Positions 1-8,737 of a stretch of 51,453 bases of DNA are shown one piece after another. Position numbers and translations under genes: made by a program. The notes under the pieces were generated by a model, which was not told the DNA's origin, did no database searches, and saw nothing but the letters and a program-made list of their open reading frames with translations. This DNA is from Verrucomicrobiota bacterium (GTDB taxonomy: Bacteria > Verrucomicrobiota > Verrucomicrobiia > Chthoniobacterales > SZAS-18): positions 35,222 to 86,674 of the forward strand of contig JAFEGM010000048.1 in the NCBI GenBank assembly GCA_018240025.1. The letters run 5' to 3'. The first letter of the stretch is position 1, and each line of letters starts with the position of its first letter.

Positions 1-67
1 GGGGGTGACGGGGTGACGGGTGAGGGGGTGAGAGTGGTTTCGTTAGCCCCCTGCGTTCATTCACCTC
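1..67. repeat. Short G-rich direct repeats downstream of the beta-strand-repeat gene
   Basis: The first ~36 bases are imperfect 7-8 bp repeats of the form GGGGTGAC/GGGTGAG. They lie just after the stop of the minus-strand gene ending at 68. I see no gene here. The left boundary is cut by the window edge, so the extent of the array is unknown. Confidence 0.4.
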
Positions 68-3000
68 TCAGCGCACGACGATGCGGTAATAGGCGGCGGA
101 GCCGGTGGCGTCGGGGTCGGTGAAGGTGAGGGGGACGCCGGTGGTCAGGCCGGTGCCGGCTTGCACGGGGATGGTGGCGACGTCGACGAAGGTGTCGCTG
201 CCGAGGCCGCTGGAGCGCTGCAGGGTGTAGGTGTGGCCGGCGTAGCCGTCGATGGTCAGGCTGAGGCTGTTGCCGGTCTTCACGGCGGAGGTCACGCGCA
301 CGAGGCTGGCGGTGAGGACGACGCCGTTGGGGCCGTTGACGAAGTTGGCGGGCAGGGTGCTGCCGGGGCCGGCGGTCATGAGGTCGAGGATGCCGTCGTT
401 GACGAAGCTGGTCGCGCCGGCGGCGTTCAGCACGGCGCCGTTGGTGAAGCGCATGGTGCCCGTATTGGTGACGGCTCCGGTCAGCGTGAGCGTGCCGGAG
501 GTGAGTCCGACCGAGCCGCCCGCATTGATCTTCAGGTCGCCGAGCGTGCCCGCACCGAGCAGCGTACCGCTCACGCTGAGCGTGCCGAGGACGGCGCCCT
601 GGTTGGTCAGCGTGCGCCCGGCGGCAAGGGGGAAGCCGCTGGTGCCGAAGGCGGTGACATCGAGCGTGGCGCCAGTCGCGACGCTGATCGGGCCGGCCGC
701 GCCGAGCGTGCCGGTCGCGCCGACCCTGAGCGTGCCGGCGTTGAGCTGGGTCGCGCCGGTGTAGGTGTTGGCGCCGCTGAGCAGGAGCGTGCCGGGGCCG
801 GTCTTGGTCAATCCGCTCGCCACCACGGCGGCGCCGGCGGGGGCGCGACCGTCCTGCAACACGGCGGAGATGGTCAGATCGACCGCGGCGCTGCCGGTGG
901 CATCGGCCACCGCGAAGGTGGTGCTGCCGCCCGCGGCGTTGTTGCCGAGTTGGATCTGATTGAGCGCATTGATCGAGGTGGTCGAGCTGATGAGCGAGGG
1001 TGCGCTGCCGCCCGCGGTGACCGTGCCCTTGAGCTGGAAGGCCGGGAAGGTCGCGCTGGAGCCGCCGTTGGCGCGCAGCTCGCCGCCGTTGAGCGTGAGA
1101 TTGACGAGCGTGTTGTAGACCCCGCCGCCGTTCTCGGCCCGGCCGCCGGGGCCGACCACGATGGTCGCGAGCGCGTTCGAGGTGTGTCCGCCGAAGACGT
1201 CCTGCCGGTCGAACGACAGGACCGCACCGCTGTTGACGGTGACCACACCGCCGAAGCTGCCGTTCGTGTAGAGCGAGGTCCCGCCGGCCAGGCTGAGTCG
1301 CCCGGCATTGACCAGCACGGGGCCGGTGAAGGTGTTCTGCGCATTCAGGACCAGCGTACCCGCGCCGGTCTTGGTCAGGCCGCTGGCGACTTGCGTGCCG
1401 CCCGCGTCGCGACTGTTCTCGAGGCTGGCGTTGATGATGAGGTCGGCCGCGCCCGAGTTGGTCACGTCGGGCACCGCGAAGGTGGTCGCGCCGCCGGCCG
1501 TGTTGTTGCCGAGCTGGATGCCGTTGAAGGCATTGACGGAAGTGGTCACGCCGATCAGCGAGGCGCTGCTGCCGCCGGCCGTGACCGTGCCCTTGAGCAG
1601 GAAGGCCGGGAAGGTCGCGCTGGAGCCGCCATTGGCGCGCAGCTCGCCGCCGTTCAGGTTGAGATTGCTGAGCGTGTTGAAGACCGCGGCGGAGTTTTCC
1701 AGGCGGCCGCCGGCGTTGACCGTGAGCGTGGTGACCTGGGCGGTGGTGTGGGCGCCGAAGGCATCGTTGCGCTGCAGCGCGAGCACCGCGCCGCTGTTCA
1801 CCGCCAAGCTGGAGCCGGCGAGCGTCCCGCCATTGTAGATCAAGCCTCCCGGCGCGAGCGCCAGCGTGCCGCCGTTGACGTCGGTGGGGCCGGCGTAGTT
1901 GCTGAAGCCGCTGAGCGTGAGCGTGCCCGCGCCGGCCTTGGTCAAACCGAGCGCGCCGGCGCTGGAGGTGAGCGCAGCGCTGATGTTGAGGTTGGCGCCC
2001 GCGCCGACATTGAAGACCGGAGCCGGGTTGGCGTTGTCGGCCCGCAGGTCGACCCGGCCGGCGATGACCGGATTCGTGCCGGCGGTGACATTGATCACCG
2101 TCGGCTGGCCGGCCAGTCCGCCGAACGACCACTTCGAGGCCGTGTTGACGTCGCTCACGCCGCCGTTGGAGCTGAGCGTGCCGCCGTTGAGCGTGTAGGT
2201 CACGCTCCAGCCCTGGTCGGCGGCGGCCGAGTTGAGCAGCGTGCCGCCGTTGAGCGTGATGCTGTCGACCTTCGCGCCGGCCGCGAAGCCGAGGGCCGAG
2301 CCGACTGCGAGATCGACCGTGGCGCCGGAGTTGACCGTGAGCGCCCCGCGGATCGCGCCGATGCCGCCGGTCACCGGCGCGCTGAGGCGGAGCGTGCCGC
2401 CGCTGACCACCGTGCCGCCCGTGTAGAGGCTGGTGGCGCCGAGGACCAGCGTGCCCGCGCCGGTCTTGGTCAGGCCGCTGGCGACATTCGCGTAGGGGTC
2501 GGCGGGCGCCCGCCCGTCCTCCAGCTGGTTGGCGATGGTCAGGTCCGCGGCCGAGCTGCCGGTGGCGTCGGCCACATTGAAGGTCGTGACGCCGCCGGCC
2601 GTGTTGTTGCCGAGGTGGATGGCGGTGAATGCATTGATCGTACCGGGCGCCGAGATGGTCGAGGCCGCGCTGCCGCCGACCGTGATCGTGCCCTTCAGCT
2701 GATAGGCCGGGAAGACATTGCTCGCGCCGCCGTTGGCACGCAGCTCGGCGCCGTTGAGCGTGAGGTTGGCCAGCGTGTTGAAGGTGGCGGCGTTCTCGAT
2801 CCGCGTGCCCGCATTCAGCACCGTGGCCGAGACCGGCAGGGCGGCGTGATTGCCGAAGGCGTCGTTGCGCTCGAGCGAGAGGATCGAGGCGCCGTTCAGC
2901 GTCAGCGTCGAGCCGGCCAGCGAGCCCGCGTTGTAGAGCGTGCCGGCGCCCGAGAGGGAGACCTTGCCGGCATTGACCGTCATGGGGCCGCTGAAGCGGT

Positions 3001-5203
3001 TCAGGCCGGTGAGCAGCAGCGTGCCCGGGCCGTCCTTCACCAGGCCGGAAGTCTCCTGATAGGTCGAGCCGTTGAAATTGGTGTCGGTCAGCGGCGAGGA
3101 GATGGTGAGCGTCGCGCCGTTGGAGATGGTGAAGGTCGGCACCGTGGTGGCGGTCTGGAGCTGCACCGCAGCGGCGTTGATGAGCGAGCTGGCCGTGACC
3201 GAGACGGCCGAACCCGAGAGGATGTAGTTGCCGTAGCGCGGATCGGGGTTGATGCCGCTGAGCGTGCCGCCGGCGAAGGTGATGGGCCCGAGCGTGTGCT
3301 GATTCGAGGAAGTCCCCTCCGCGCTGAAGACGCCGCCGGCCTGGAGCACGAGCGGCGAGCGGAGGATCGCGTTGTAGTCGGTGCCGTTGGTCCGCACCGT
3401 GGCATTGCTGATGGTCAGCGTGGAGCCCTGCGGAATGACCGGGCCGAAGCTGAAGCTGGTGTCGAGGATGAGCACGCCGCCCGTGACGTTGGTCGGGCCG
3501 CTGTAGGTGTTGGCGTGGTAGAGCCGCTGCGAGCCCGTGCCGACCTTGGTCAGCGCGAGCTTGCCGGCGCCGTCGCGCAGGAAGCCCTCGAAATCGGCGT
3601 TCTGGTTGGTCCCGCCGATGGTCAGCGTCGAGGTGGTGTTGGCCTTGTTGTTGAGGATCGAACCGCCATTCGTGCCGTAGATCACCCCGAGCGAGGCGTT
3701 GTTGCCGTTGAGATCGGCCGTGCCGCTGAGGTAGGTGGCGAGGAAGTTGCTCGCCGCGCCGAACGTCGCGCCGGTCCCGAGTCGGAGCGTGCCGTAGTTC
3801 ACGGTGGTGCCGCCGGTGTAGGTATTGGCCGCGCCCAATTCGACGAGGGTGCTGGCCGGCCCGTTCATCACCACCCCCACCGGTCCGGCGATGCTGCTGC
3901 CGAAAAAATTCGTGCCGGCGCCGACGAGATTGAACTCGATGTTGCCATCGAGCGCGTAGAGCCCGCTGCCATCGGAGGTACCTCCTGCGCCTCCCGAGAG
4001 GACGGTATTGCCGCCTACGGCCGCGTCGCGCACGGTCAGGGTCGCGCCGGCCCGGAGAAAGATGGCGCCTCCATAGCCCGATCCCGCCGCCCCCGCGCCA
4101 CCCACGCCCGCGCCGTTGCCGCCGCCGAATCCGCCCGTGCCGCCACTGAAGCCCCCGGCGCCGGCTCCGCCGCCGCCGCCGAAGCCCCCGTTGCCGCCGC
4201 GCTGGCTGACCGCGCCGCCGCCGCCGCCGTAGTCGCCGCCTGGCCCCGCAGGACGGCCGCCGTTGCCTCCGCCCGCGGCGCCCCCGCCGCCGCCGTAGGG
4301 ATTGCCGGCCCCGCCGCTGCCGCCGATGCCATCGGCGCGGCCACCCCCGCCGCCGCCGCCGCCGAAGCCCGTGGCGTCCTGCGCGATGGGATTTCCCGGC
4401 GGCCGGTCGCCCCCGGCGCCGCCGCCGTCGCCAGGGCTGCGGGTATCGGGAATGCCCGCCGGCGTCCGGCCGCCGCCGCCGCCGCCGTAGCTCGCAAAAG
4501 CGCCGTTGCCGTTGGTGATGATGCCGCCGCCGCCGCCGCCGGCGTTGCCGCCATTTCCGTTGCCGCCATTGCCCGCGTACCCGCCGCCGCCACCGCTATT
4601 GCTGGTGGCATCGGCCGAGCCGCCATTCCCACCCAGCCCGCCCCCGCCGCCGCGACCTGCGCCGGCAGCGCCGCCGGCGCCGCCCTGGGCGGTGTTGCCG
4701 TTGATCGTGACTGCCTGGAGGATCAGCCGGCCGCTTTCGACGAAGATGGCCCCGCCCAGCCCCGCCCCACCGCCCGCGGAAGGTCCGCCCGCGCCGCCCC
4801 GGGCGAGCCCGTTCGTCAGCTGCAGGTCCTGCAGTGTGATCGTCCCGCCGGGGGCCGCGAAGAAGAAGATGCGCACCACCCCGCCGCCACTGATGGTCCG
4901 AAATCCGTCCGATTGAATCGTGAGATTGGAATTCGCATTGAGCGGAATCCAAGGGCGGAGGGGACGGGTGAGCGTGGGGTTCGTCTGGATGACGATGATC
5001 GCGTTCTGATAGCTCATCGATTGCGCCCAGCAGTACCGGAGGTCGCCGAAAAAGCCGCCCACGCTGGTGCCGTTGCCAGCGAAGAACTCCCCGGTGTCCG
5101 AGGGATCCGTGACGTAGAGGTACTGCTGCGCCGCGAGCGGGAGCGAACTCGCCATGAAGATGAGGAGCGAAGCGAGGAGGGCGCGAAAGCGAGCGGTGAT
5201 CAT
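68..5203 (-). CDS. Secreted autotransporter-associated beta-strand repeat protein (PATR type), 1711 aa
   Basis: Large exported protein, probably a surface beta-helix. I chose the ATG at 5203 because it opens directly into a signal peptide (MITARFRALLASLLIFMASS, cleavage near LAAQQ); the upstream in-frame extension is intergenic. Residues ~139-384 are extremely Gly-rich. About seven copies of the GLTKTGAGTLVL...YTG...G(T/R)L motif follow, typical of autotransporter-associated repeats. Three ~170-residue copies containing RNDAFG, LRANGG and LGNN(T/A)AGG are encoded at about 2950-2440, 1855-1345 and 1290-780. The C-terminus is not a 12-strand autotransporter barrel; it is a short module (YTLQRSSGLG...FTDPDA...YYRIVVR) similar to the tails of four other proteins here. 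Such barrel-less PATR proteins are known in Verrucomicrobiota. Function is unknown; adhesion or polysaccharide contact is only a guess. Confidence 0.85.
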   Translation of the reverse strand: MITARFRALLASLLIFMASSLPLAAQQYLYVTDPSDTGEFFAGNGTSVGGFFGDLRYCWAQSMSYQNAIIVIQTNPTLTRPLRPWIPLNANSNLTIQSDGFRTISGGGVVRIFFFAAPGGTITLQDLQLTNGLARGGAGGPSAGGGAGLGGAIFVESGRLILQAVTINGNTAQGGAGGAAGAGRGGGGGLGGNGGSADATSNSGGGGGYAGNGGNGNGGNAGGGGGGIITNGNGAFASYGGGGGGRTPAGIPDTRSPGDGGGAGGDRPPGNPIAQDATGFGGGGGGGGRADGIGGSGGAGNPYGGGGGAAGGGNGGRPAGPGGDYGGGGGAVSQRGGNGGFGGGGGAGAGGFSGGTGGFGGGNGAGVGGAGAAGSGYGGAIFLRAGATLTVRDAAVGGNTVLSGGAGGTSDGSGLYALDGNIEFNLVGAGTNFFGSSIAGPVGVVMNGPASTLVELGAANTYTGGTTVNYGTLRLGTGATFGAASNFLATYLSGTADLNGNNASLGVIYGTNGGSILNNKANTTSTLTIGGTNQNADFEGFLRDGAGKLALTKVGTGSQRLYHANTYSGPTNVTGGVLILDTSFSFGPVIPQGSTLTISNATVRTNGTDYNAILRSPLVLQAGGVFSAEGTSSNQHTLGPITFAGGTLSGINPDPRYGNYILSGSAVSVTASSLINAAAVQLQTATTVPTFTISNGATLTISSPLTDTNFNGSTYQETSGLVKDGPGTLLLTGLNRFSGPMTVNAGKVSLSGAGTLYNAGSLAGSTLTLNGASILSLERNDAFGNHAALPVSATVLNAGTRIENAATFNTLANLTLNGAELRANGGASNVFPAYQLKGTITVGGSAASTISAPGTINAFTAIHLGNNTAGGVTTFNVADATGSSAADLTIANQLEDGRAPADPYANVASGLTKTGAGTLVLGATSLYTGGTVVSGGTLRLSAPVTGGIGAIRGALTVNSGATVDLAVGSALGFAAGAKVDSITLNGGTLLNSAAADQGWSVTYTLNGGTLSSNGGVSDVNTASKWSFGGLAGQPTVINVTAGTNPVIAGRVDLRADNANPAPVFNVGAGANLNISAALTSSAGALGLTKAGAGTLTLSGFSNYAGPTDVNGGTLALAPGGLIYNGGTLAGSSLAVNSGAVLALQRNDAFGAHTTAQVTTLTVNAGGRLENSAAVFNTLSNLNLNGGELRANGGSSATFPAFLLKGTVTAGGSSASLIGVTTSVNAFNGIQLGNNTAGGATTFAVPDVTNSGAADLIINASLENSRDAGGTQVASGLTKTGAGTLVLNAQNTFTGPVLVNAGRLSLAGGTSLYTNGSFGGVVTVNSGAVLSFDRQDVFGGHTSNALATIVVGPGGRAENGGGVYNTLVNLTLNGGELRANGGSSATFPAFQLKGTVTAGGSAPSLISSTTSINALNQIQLGNNAAGGSTTFAVADATGSAAVDLTISAVLQDGRAPAGAAVVASGLTKTGPGTLLLSGANTYTGATQLNAGTLRVGATGTLGAAGPISVATGATLDVTAFGTSGFPLAAGRTLTNQGAVLGTLSVSGTLLGAGTLGDLKINAGGSVGLTSGTLTLTGAVTNTGTMRFTNGAVLNAAGATSFVNDGILDLMTAGPGSTLPANFVNGPNGVVLTASLVRVTSAVKTGNSLSLTIDGYAGHTYTLQRSSGLGSDTFVDVATIPVQAGTGLTTGVPLTFTDPDATGSAAYYRIVVR

Positions 5204-5376
5204 GGCGTGGGAAGACCCCTCATGGAGTGGCGGAAAGAGGTCGAATGACGAAGTATTGATTGCCGCCCGGCTCCGCGAGCGAGCGGTGACGAGCGCCCGG
5301 CATTTTGTGACGAGCGCCGCCCCCTCCGGCCTCCCCGCGGTGGCGCGGGGCCGGGATTGCGCTAGCTGATGGCGCC
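5204..5376. promoter_or_regulatory. Divergent intergenic region with two 12-bp direct repeats 21 bp apart
   Basis: This 173-bp gap separates the divergent beta-strand-repeat gene and the NlpC/P60 gene, so both promoters should lie here. The 12-mer GTGACGAGCGCC occurs exactly at 5286-5297 and again at 5307-5318, a start-to-start spacing of 21 bp (two helical turns), as expected for a dimer-of-dimers operator. A 6-bp perfect hairpin (CCCCGC/GCGGGG, 5333-5350) lies just before the NlpC start. I cannot assign a clear -10/-35 pair. Confidence 0.35.
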
Positions 5377-6402
5377 ATGCTCCGTCCGTCCCTGCTCTGC
5401 CTCCTGCTCGCGGCCGCCGCGCTGGCCCTGCCTGAACCGACGCTGGCGCAGAACGCGATCGAGCGGTTCTTCGGGGCGAAGCCCACGCCCAAGCCACGGA
5501 AGAAGAAGTCCGCCAGCAAGAGCTCCAGCCGCTCGGGCTCGAAGGCCACCGGCAAGTCGAAGGCCAGGCTCACGCCCACGCCGACCCCCACGCCGGAGCC
5601 GACCGCCACGCCCACGCCGACCCCGACCGAGGTCCCGACGCCAACGCCGACGCCCGAGCCCAGCCCCGAACCCACCAAGGCCGGCAAGGCCGGCAAAGGC
5701 GCCCGCAAAGGCTCCCCCACGCCGACGCCCACGCCCAAGCCCGGCAAAGGCGCCCGGCTCACTCCGACGCCCACGCCGTCACCGACCCCGCGGGTGACGC
5801 CCACCCCGACACCCTCCGGTCCGGCGCGCGGCAGCGGCATCACCTCCAGCATCACGCCATCGGAGCTGCGCGAGTTCAACGCCCAGCCCGAGCGCATCCA
5901 ACGCCTCATCCGCCGCGCGCTCGAGCTGACCGAGCGCGGCCTGACCTACACCTACGGCAGCGCCGATCCGGCCAAGGGCGGCATGGATTGCAGCGGCACC
6001 ATCTACTTCCTCCTGCGCGAGCAGGGCCTGAGCGACGTGCCGCGCCAGGCCAACGAGCAGTACATCTGGGTGCGCAAGAAGCGCTTCTACGCCGTCCTCA
6101 GCCGGCGCGACGACACCTTCGAACTAGCCGACCTGCAGCCCGGCGACCTCATGTTCTGGACCGGCACTTACGGCGTCGACCGCGATCCGCCCGTGACCCA
6201 CACCATGCTGTACCTCGGCACCCTGAAGAACGGCAAACGCGTCATGTTCGGCGCCAGCAACGGCCGCACCTACAACGGCGCCAAGCAGAACGGCGTCAGC
6301 GTCTTCGACTTCAAAGTCCCCAGCGCCCGCCAGCGGACCGAGGCCGCGCCGGACAATGCGCCGGATTTTTCGGGCTACGGGCCGATTCCGGGAACGCGCT
6401 AG
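5377..6402 (+). CDS. Secreted NlpC/P60 family cysteine hydrolase with TP-rich linker
   Basis: Probable cell-wall endopeptidase or amidase of the NlpC/P60 superfamily, 341 aa. A signal peptide ([25 protein letters not shown]) is followed by a basic segment (~35-64), then a low-complexity Thr-Pro linker (~65-147) resembling linkers in the metalloprotease and giant protein 1. The catalytic domain spans ~160-330. The nucleophile is Cys205 in GGMDCSGT, preceded by the usual YTYGSAD-like strand, and the general base is His275 in [20 protein letters not shown] is the conserved PGDLxF segment. It is divergent from the beta-strand-repeat gene and converges on parE through a long inverted repeat. The substrate, presumably peptidoglycan, is inferred from the family. 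Confidence 0.88.
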   Translation: MLRPSLLCLLLAAAALALPEPTLAQNAIERFFGAKPTPKPRKKKSASKSSSRSGSKATGKSKARLTPTPTPTPEPTATPTPTPTEVPTPTPTPEPSPEPTKAGKAGKGARKGSPTPTPTPKPGKGARLTPTPTPSPTPRVTPTPTPSGPARGSGITSSITPSELREFNAQPERIQRLIRRALELTERGLTYTYGSADPAKGGMDCSGTIYFLLREQGLSDVPRQANEQYIWVRKKRFYAVLSRRDDTFELADLQPGDLMFWTGTYGVDRDPPVTHTMLYLGTLKNGKRVMFGASNGRTYNGAKQNGVSVFDFKVPSARQRTEAAPDNAPDFSGYGPIPGTR

Positions 6403-6549
6403 AAAAAGGTTTAAGAAGCAAGAATCAAGATTCAAACTGTCTTAAGGGACAAGTCTAAGGAAGGAGGGCGCATCGCGCGGTCCTTGGGCTTTCCTCCTTC
6501 GACCTTCCTTGAGTCTTGGTTCTTGGTTTTTGAACCTTCCGCTGCGCGG
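6403..6549. repeat. Long imperfect inverted repeat between convergent genes
   Basis: The gap between the NlpC/P60 gene and parE is almost entirely one imperfect hairpin. The left arm (~6405-6434, AAGGTTTAAGAAGCAAGAAT onward) matches the reverse complement of ~6507-6536 at 25 of 30 positions. Inner arms (AAGGAAGGA against TTCCTCC/CTTCCTT) extend the stem. It probably serves as a bidirectional terminator. The left arm plus its extension to ~6458 also recurs inverted at 8684-8737. Confidence 0.6.
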
Positions 6550-8385
6550 CTACGCTGCTTCCTCCACCACCAGGTGCCCCATGATGTATTCGCGGCGCGC
6601 GGGGGTGTTCTTGCCCATGTAGAAATCGAGGATCAGGTCGGCGGCGTGGAGGTTGTCCACCTCGACGGCGGAGAGCCGCATGGTGCGGGGCTCGATGAAC
6701 TGCTTGAACTCCTTCGGGCTGATTTCGCCCAGGCCCTTGAAGCGCGTGATCTCGGCGGAGTTGCCGAGGCGCGCGACGGCCTGGTCGCGTTCGTCCTCGC
6801 TGTAGCAGTAGATCGTCTCCTTCTTGTTCCGCACGCGGAAGAGCGGGGTCTCGAGGATGAAGACGTGCCGGCGCGCGACCAGCTCGGGGAAGAAGCGCAG
6901 GAAGAAGGTGATGATGAGATTGCGGATGTGCATGCCGTCGACGTCGGCATCGGTCGCCAGGATGACCTTCTCGTAGCGCAGACCGTCCACGCTCTCCTCG
7001 ATGTTGAGGGCGCGCATGAGGTTGTAGAGCTCCTCGTTCTTGTAGAGCGCGGCGCGCTCGAGATCGCAGACGTTGAGCGGCTTGCCGCGCAGGGCGAAGA
7101 TGGCCTGCGTCATGGCGTCGCGCGTGCTGACGATGCTCCCGGCGGCCGACTGGCCCTCGCAGAGAAAGACCATCGAAGCCTCGCCGCCGCCGCGCTTCTG
7201 CCCGCGGTGGACCTTGCAGTCCTTCAGCTGCGGGACGCGCAGGGTCACGGCAGCGCTGCGCTCGCGGGCGAGTTTCTTCACGCTGGCCAGCTCCCGCCGC
7301 AGGCGGGCGGTGTCCTCCACCTTGGCGGTGATGCGCTGGGCGACCTCGGGATTGCGGTGCAGGAGATCGAGGATGAGCTCGCGCACGCGGCCGACCAGAT
7401 CGGCGCGGATCTCGGTGTTGCCGAGCTTGTTCTTCGTCTGGCTCTCGAACATCGGCTCCTTCAGCCGGATGGCGATCGCGCCCACCAGACCCTCGCGCAC
7501 GTCCTCGCCCTCGAACTTCTTCTTCGTGAACTCGTTGACCGCCTTGAGGATGCCCTCGCGGAAGGCCGAGAGATGCGTGCCGCCGTCGCTCGTGAACTGG
7601 CCGTTCACGAAGGAGAAATGGTCCTCGTGGAAGCGGTTCGTATGCGTGAGCGCGATCTCCAGCGTCTTCTCGCGGTGATGCAGGATCGGATAGAGCGCCT
7701 CGTCGCCGCTCTCCTCCTCGATGAGATCGAGCAGCCCGTGCTTCGAGCTGAAGAGCGTGCCGTTGTAGCGGATCTTCAGCCCGGCATTGAGGAACGTGTA
7801 GAGCCGCAGCCGCCGGGCGACGTGCTCCTCGCGGAACTCCGAGCGCTTGAAGATTTCTGGATCGGGCGTGAAGCGGATGTAGGTGCCATCAGGCTCCGGC
7901 GTCGTCTGCCGCGCGCGCTCCTGCTTCACCAGCACGCCCTGCTTGAATTCCGCGCGCGAAAACTCGCCGTCGCGATACGAGCAGACCACGAACTCGGCCG
8001 AGAGCGCGTTGACCGCCTTCGTACCGACGCCGTTCAGGCCGACCGAGAACTGGAAGACGTCGTCGTTGTATTTGGCGCCCGTGTTGATGCGGCTGACGCA
8101 TTCGATGACCTTGCCCAGCGGAATGCCGCGGCCTTGGTCGCGCACGGTCACCGTGTTGCCCTCGATGCTGAGCAGCACCTCGTGGCCGTGGCCCATGATG
8201 AACTCGTCGATGGCGTTATCGATGACCTCCTTGAGCAGGATGTACACGCCGTCGTCGTAATGCGCGCCGTCGCCGATCCGCCCGATGTACATGCCCGTGC
8301 GGGCGCGGATGTGCTCGAGCGACGAGAGCGTCTTGATCTTGCTCTCGTCGTAACCGTGTTCGGGCGTCTTCGGGGCTTTGGCCAT
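6550..8385 (-). CDS. parE: DNA topoisomerase IV subunit B (ParE type, GyrB family)
   Basis: ATPase/TOPRIM subunit of a type IIA topoisomerase, 611 aa against ~630 in E. coli ParE, so full length. The ATG at 8385 (MAKAPKTPEHGYDES) directly precedes the conserved LEHIRARTGMYIG start; the upstream in-frame extension is repeat sequence. GHKL ATPase motifs are EVIDNAID (Glu53, Asn57), VRDQGRGIP (~81-89) and GLNGVGTKAVNALS (~117-129). TOPRIM has Glu410 in LCEGQSAAGS and Asp479/481/483 in ATDADVDG. Overall wording (RDAMTQAIFALRGKPLNV) resembles the Bacteroidetes/Verrucomicrobia ParE branch. One oddity is EGQSA instead of the usual EGDSA. No parC/gyrA partner lies in the window. It is flanked on both sides by copies of a dispersed repeat. 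Confidence 0.93.
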   Translation of the reverse strand: MAKAPKTPEHGYDESKIKTLSSLEHIRARTGMYIGRIGDGAHYDDGVYILLKEVIDNAIDEFIMGHGHEVLLSIEGNTVTVRDQGRGIPLGKVIECVSRINTGAKYNDDVFQFSVGLNGVGTKAVNALSAEFVVCSYRDGEFSRAEFKQGVLVKQERARQTTPEPDGTYIRFTPDPEIFKRSEFREEHVARRLRLYTFLNAGLKIRYNGTLFSSKHGLLDLIEEESGDEALYPILHHREKTLEIALTHTNRFHEDHFSFVNGQFTSDGGTHLSAFREGILKAVNEFTKKKFEGEDVREGLVGAIAIRLKEPMFESQTKNKLGNTEIRADLVGRVRELILDLLHRNPEVAQRITAKVEDTARLRRELASVKKLARERSAAVTLRVPQLKDCKVHRGQKRGGGEASMVFLCEGQSAAGSIVSTRDAMTQAIFALRGKPLNVCDLERAALYKNEELYNLMRALNIEESVDGLRYEKVILATDADVDGMHIRNLIITFFLRFFPELVARRHVFILETPLFRVRNKKETIYCYSEDERDQAVARLGNSAEITRFKGLGEISPKEFKQFIEPRTMRLSAVEVDNLHAADLILDFYMGKNTPARREYIMGHLVVEEAA

Positions 8386-8432
8386 GGCAGGGCCGGGAGT
8401 GTAGCCGGATTCGGGCGCGGTGCCAGAGTGGT

Positions 8433-8451
8433 CCGCACTCTCCGAGTGCGG
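8433..8451. repeat. Perfect palindrome CCGCACTC-TCC-GAGTGCGG (solo copy)
   Basis: An 8-bp perfect stem with a 3-base loop, upstream of parE. The same 19-mer, with flanking GTCCGC context, recurs at 31497-31515 and 31566-31584. Its recurrence in separate intergenic regions marks a dispersed REP-like element. Confidence 0.7.
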
Positions 8452-8460
8452 CTTGGGAGC

Positions 8461-8566
8461 GAGCGGAGGAGCGGAGGAGCGGAGGAGCGGAGGAGCGGAG
8501 GAGCGGAGGAGCGTGGGAGCGGAGGAGCGGAGGAGGGCTCGCGCGAAGACGCGAAGACGCGAAGAC
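8461..8566. repeat. Tandem 8-bp repeats upstream of parE (GAGCGGAG x9, then GCGAAGAC x3)
   Basis: Nine consecutive 8-mers GAGCGGAG (8461-8532; the seventh is GAGCGTGG) are followed by a second 8-mer, GCGAAGAC, three times (8543-8566). They lie in the 298-bp space between parE and the PEP-CTERM gene. No coding role is visible. Confidence 0.75.
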
Positions 8567-8594
8567 GAAGAGCAGAAGCCGCAGGCCCTGGAGT

Positions 8595-8612
8595 GCTCCA
8601 GCCTGCTGGAGC
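8595..8612. repeat. Perfect 8-bp hairpin GCTCCAGC-CT-GCTGGAGC
   Basis: Perfect inverted repeat with a 2-base loop, between the 8-bp tandem arrays and the 3' end of the PEP-CTERM gene. It is not followed by a T-run on either strand, so it looks more like an intergenic palindromic repeat than an intrinsic terminator. Confidence 0.5.
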
Positions 8613-8683
8613 CATTTCCAAGGCAGCCTGCTGCCGCGACGGACGCAGCCCGAGCGTCCAACGTCCCCCGCGTGATGCCCTCC

Positions 8684-8737
8684 TTAGACTTGCTCCTTAA
8701 AACGGTTTGAATCTTGAATCTTGCTTCTTGAACTTTC
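8684..8737 (-). repeat. Second copy of the dispersed inverted repeat, overlapping a gene 3' end
   Basis: Read on the minus strand this matches about 46 of 53 bases of 6408-6460 (shared words include CAAGATTCAA and CAAGTCTAAGGA). The two copies are inverted relative to each other and bracket parE. This copy codes for the last residues and stop codon of the PEP-CTERM protein. A reading frame through the 6.4-kb copy (+ strand, ending at 6458) encodes a similar peptide (SKNQDSNCLKGQV versus SKIQDSNRFKEQV). Confidence 0.65.

Noticed and set aside
161..5248. Plus-strand open frame of ~1700 codons opposite the beta-strand-repeat gene
   Set aside because: Shadow of a very GC-rich gene on the other strand; Arg/Ala/Gly-rich, no signal peptide or recognisable domain, while the minus-strand frame has a signal peptide and known repeats.
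6484..8700. Plus-strand frame antisense to parE
   Set aside because: No domain; the minus strand encodes an intact ParE with all catalytic motifs.
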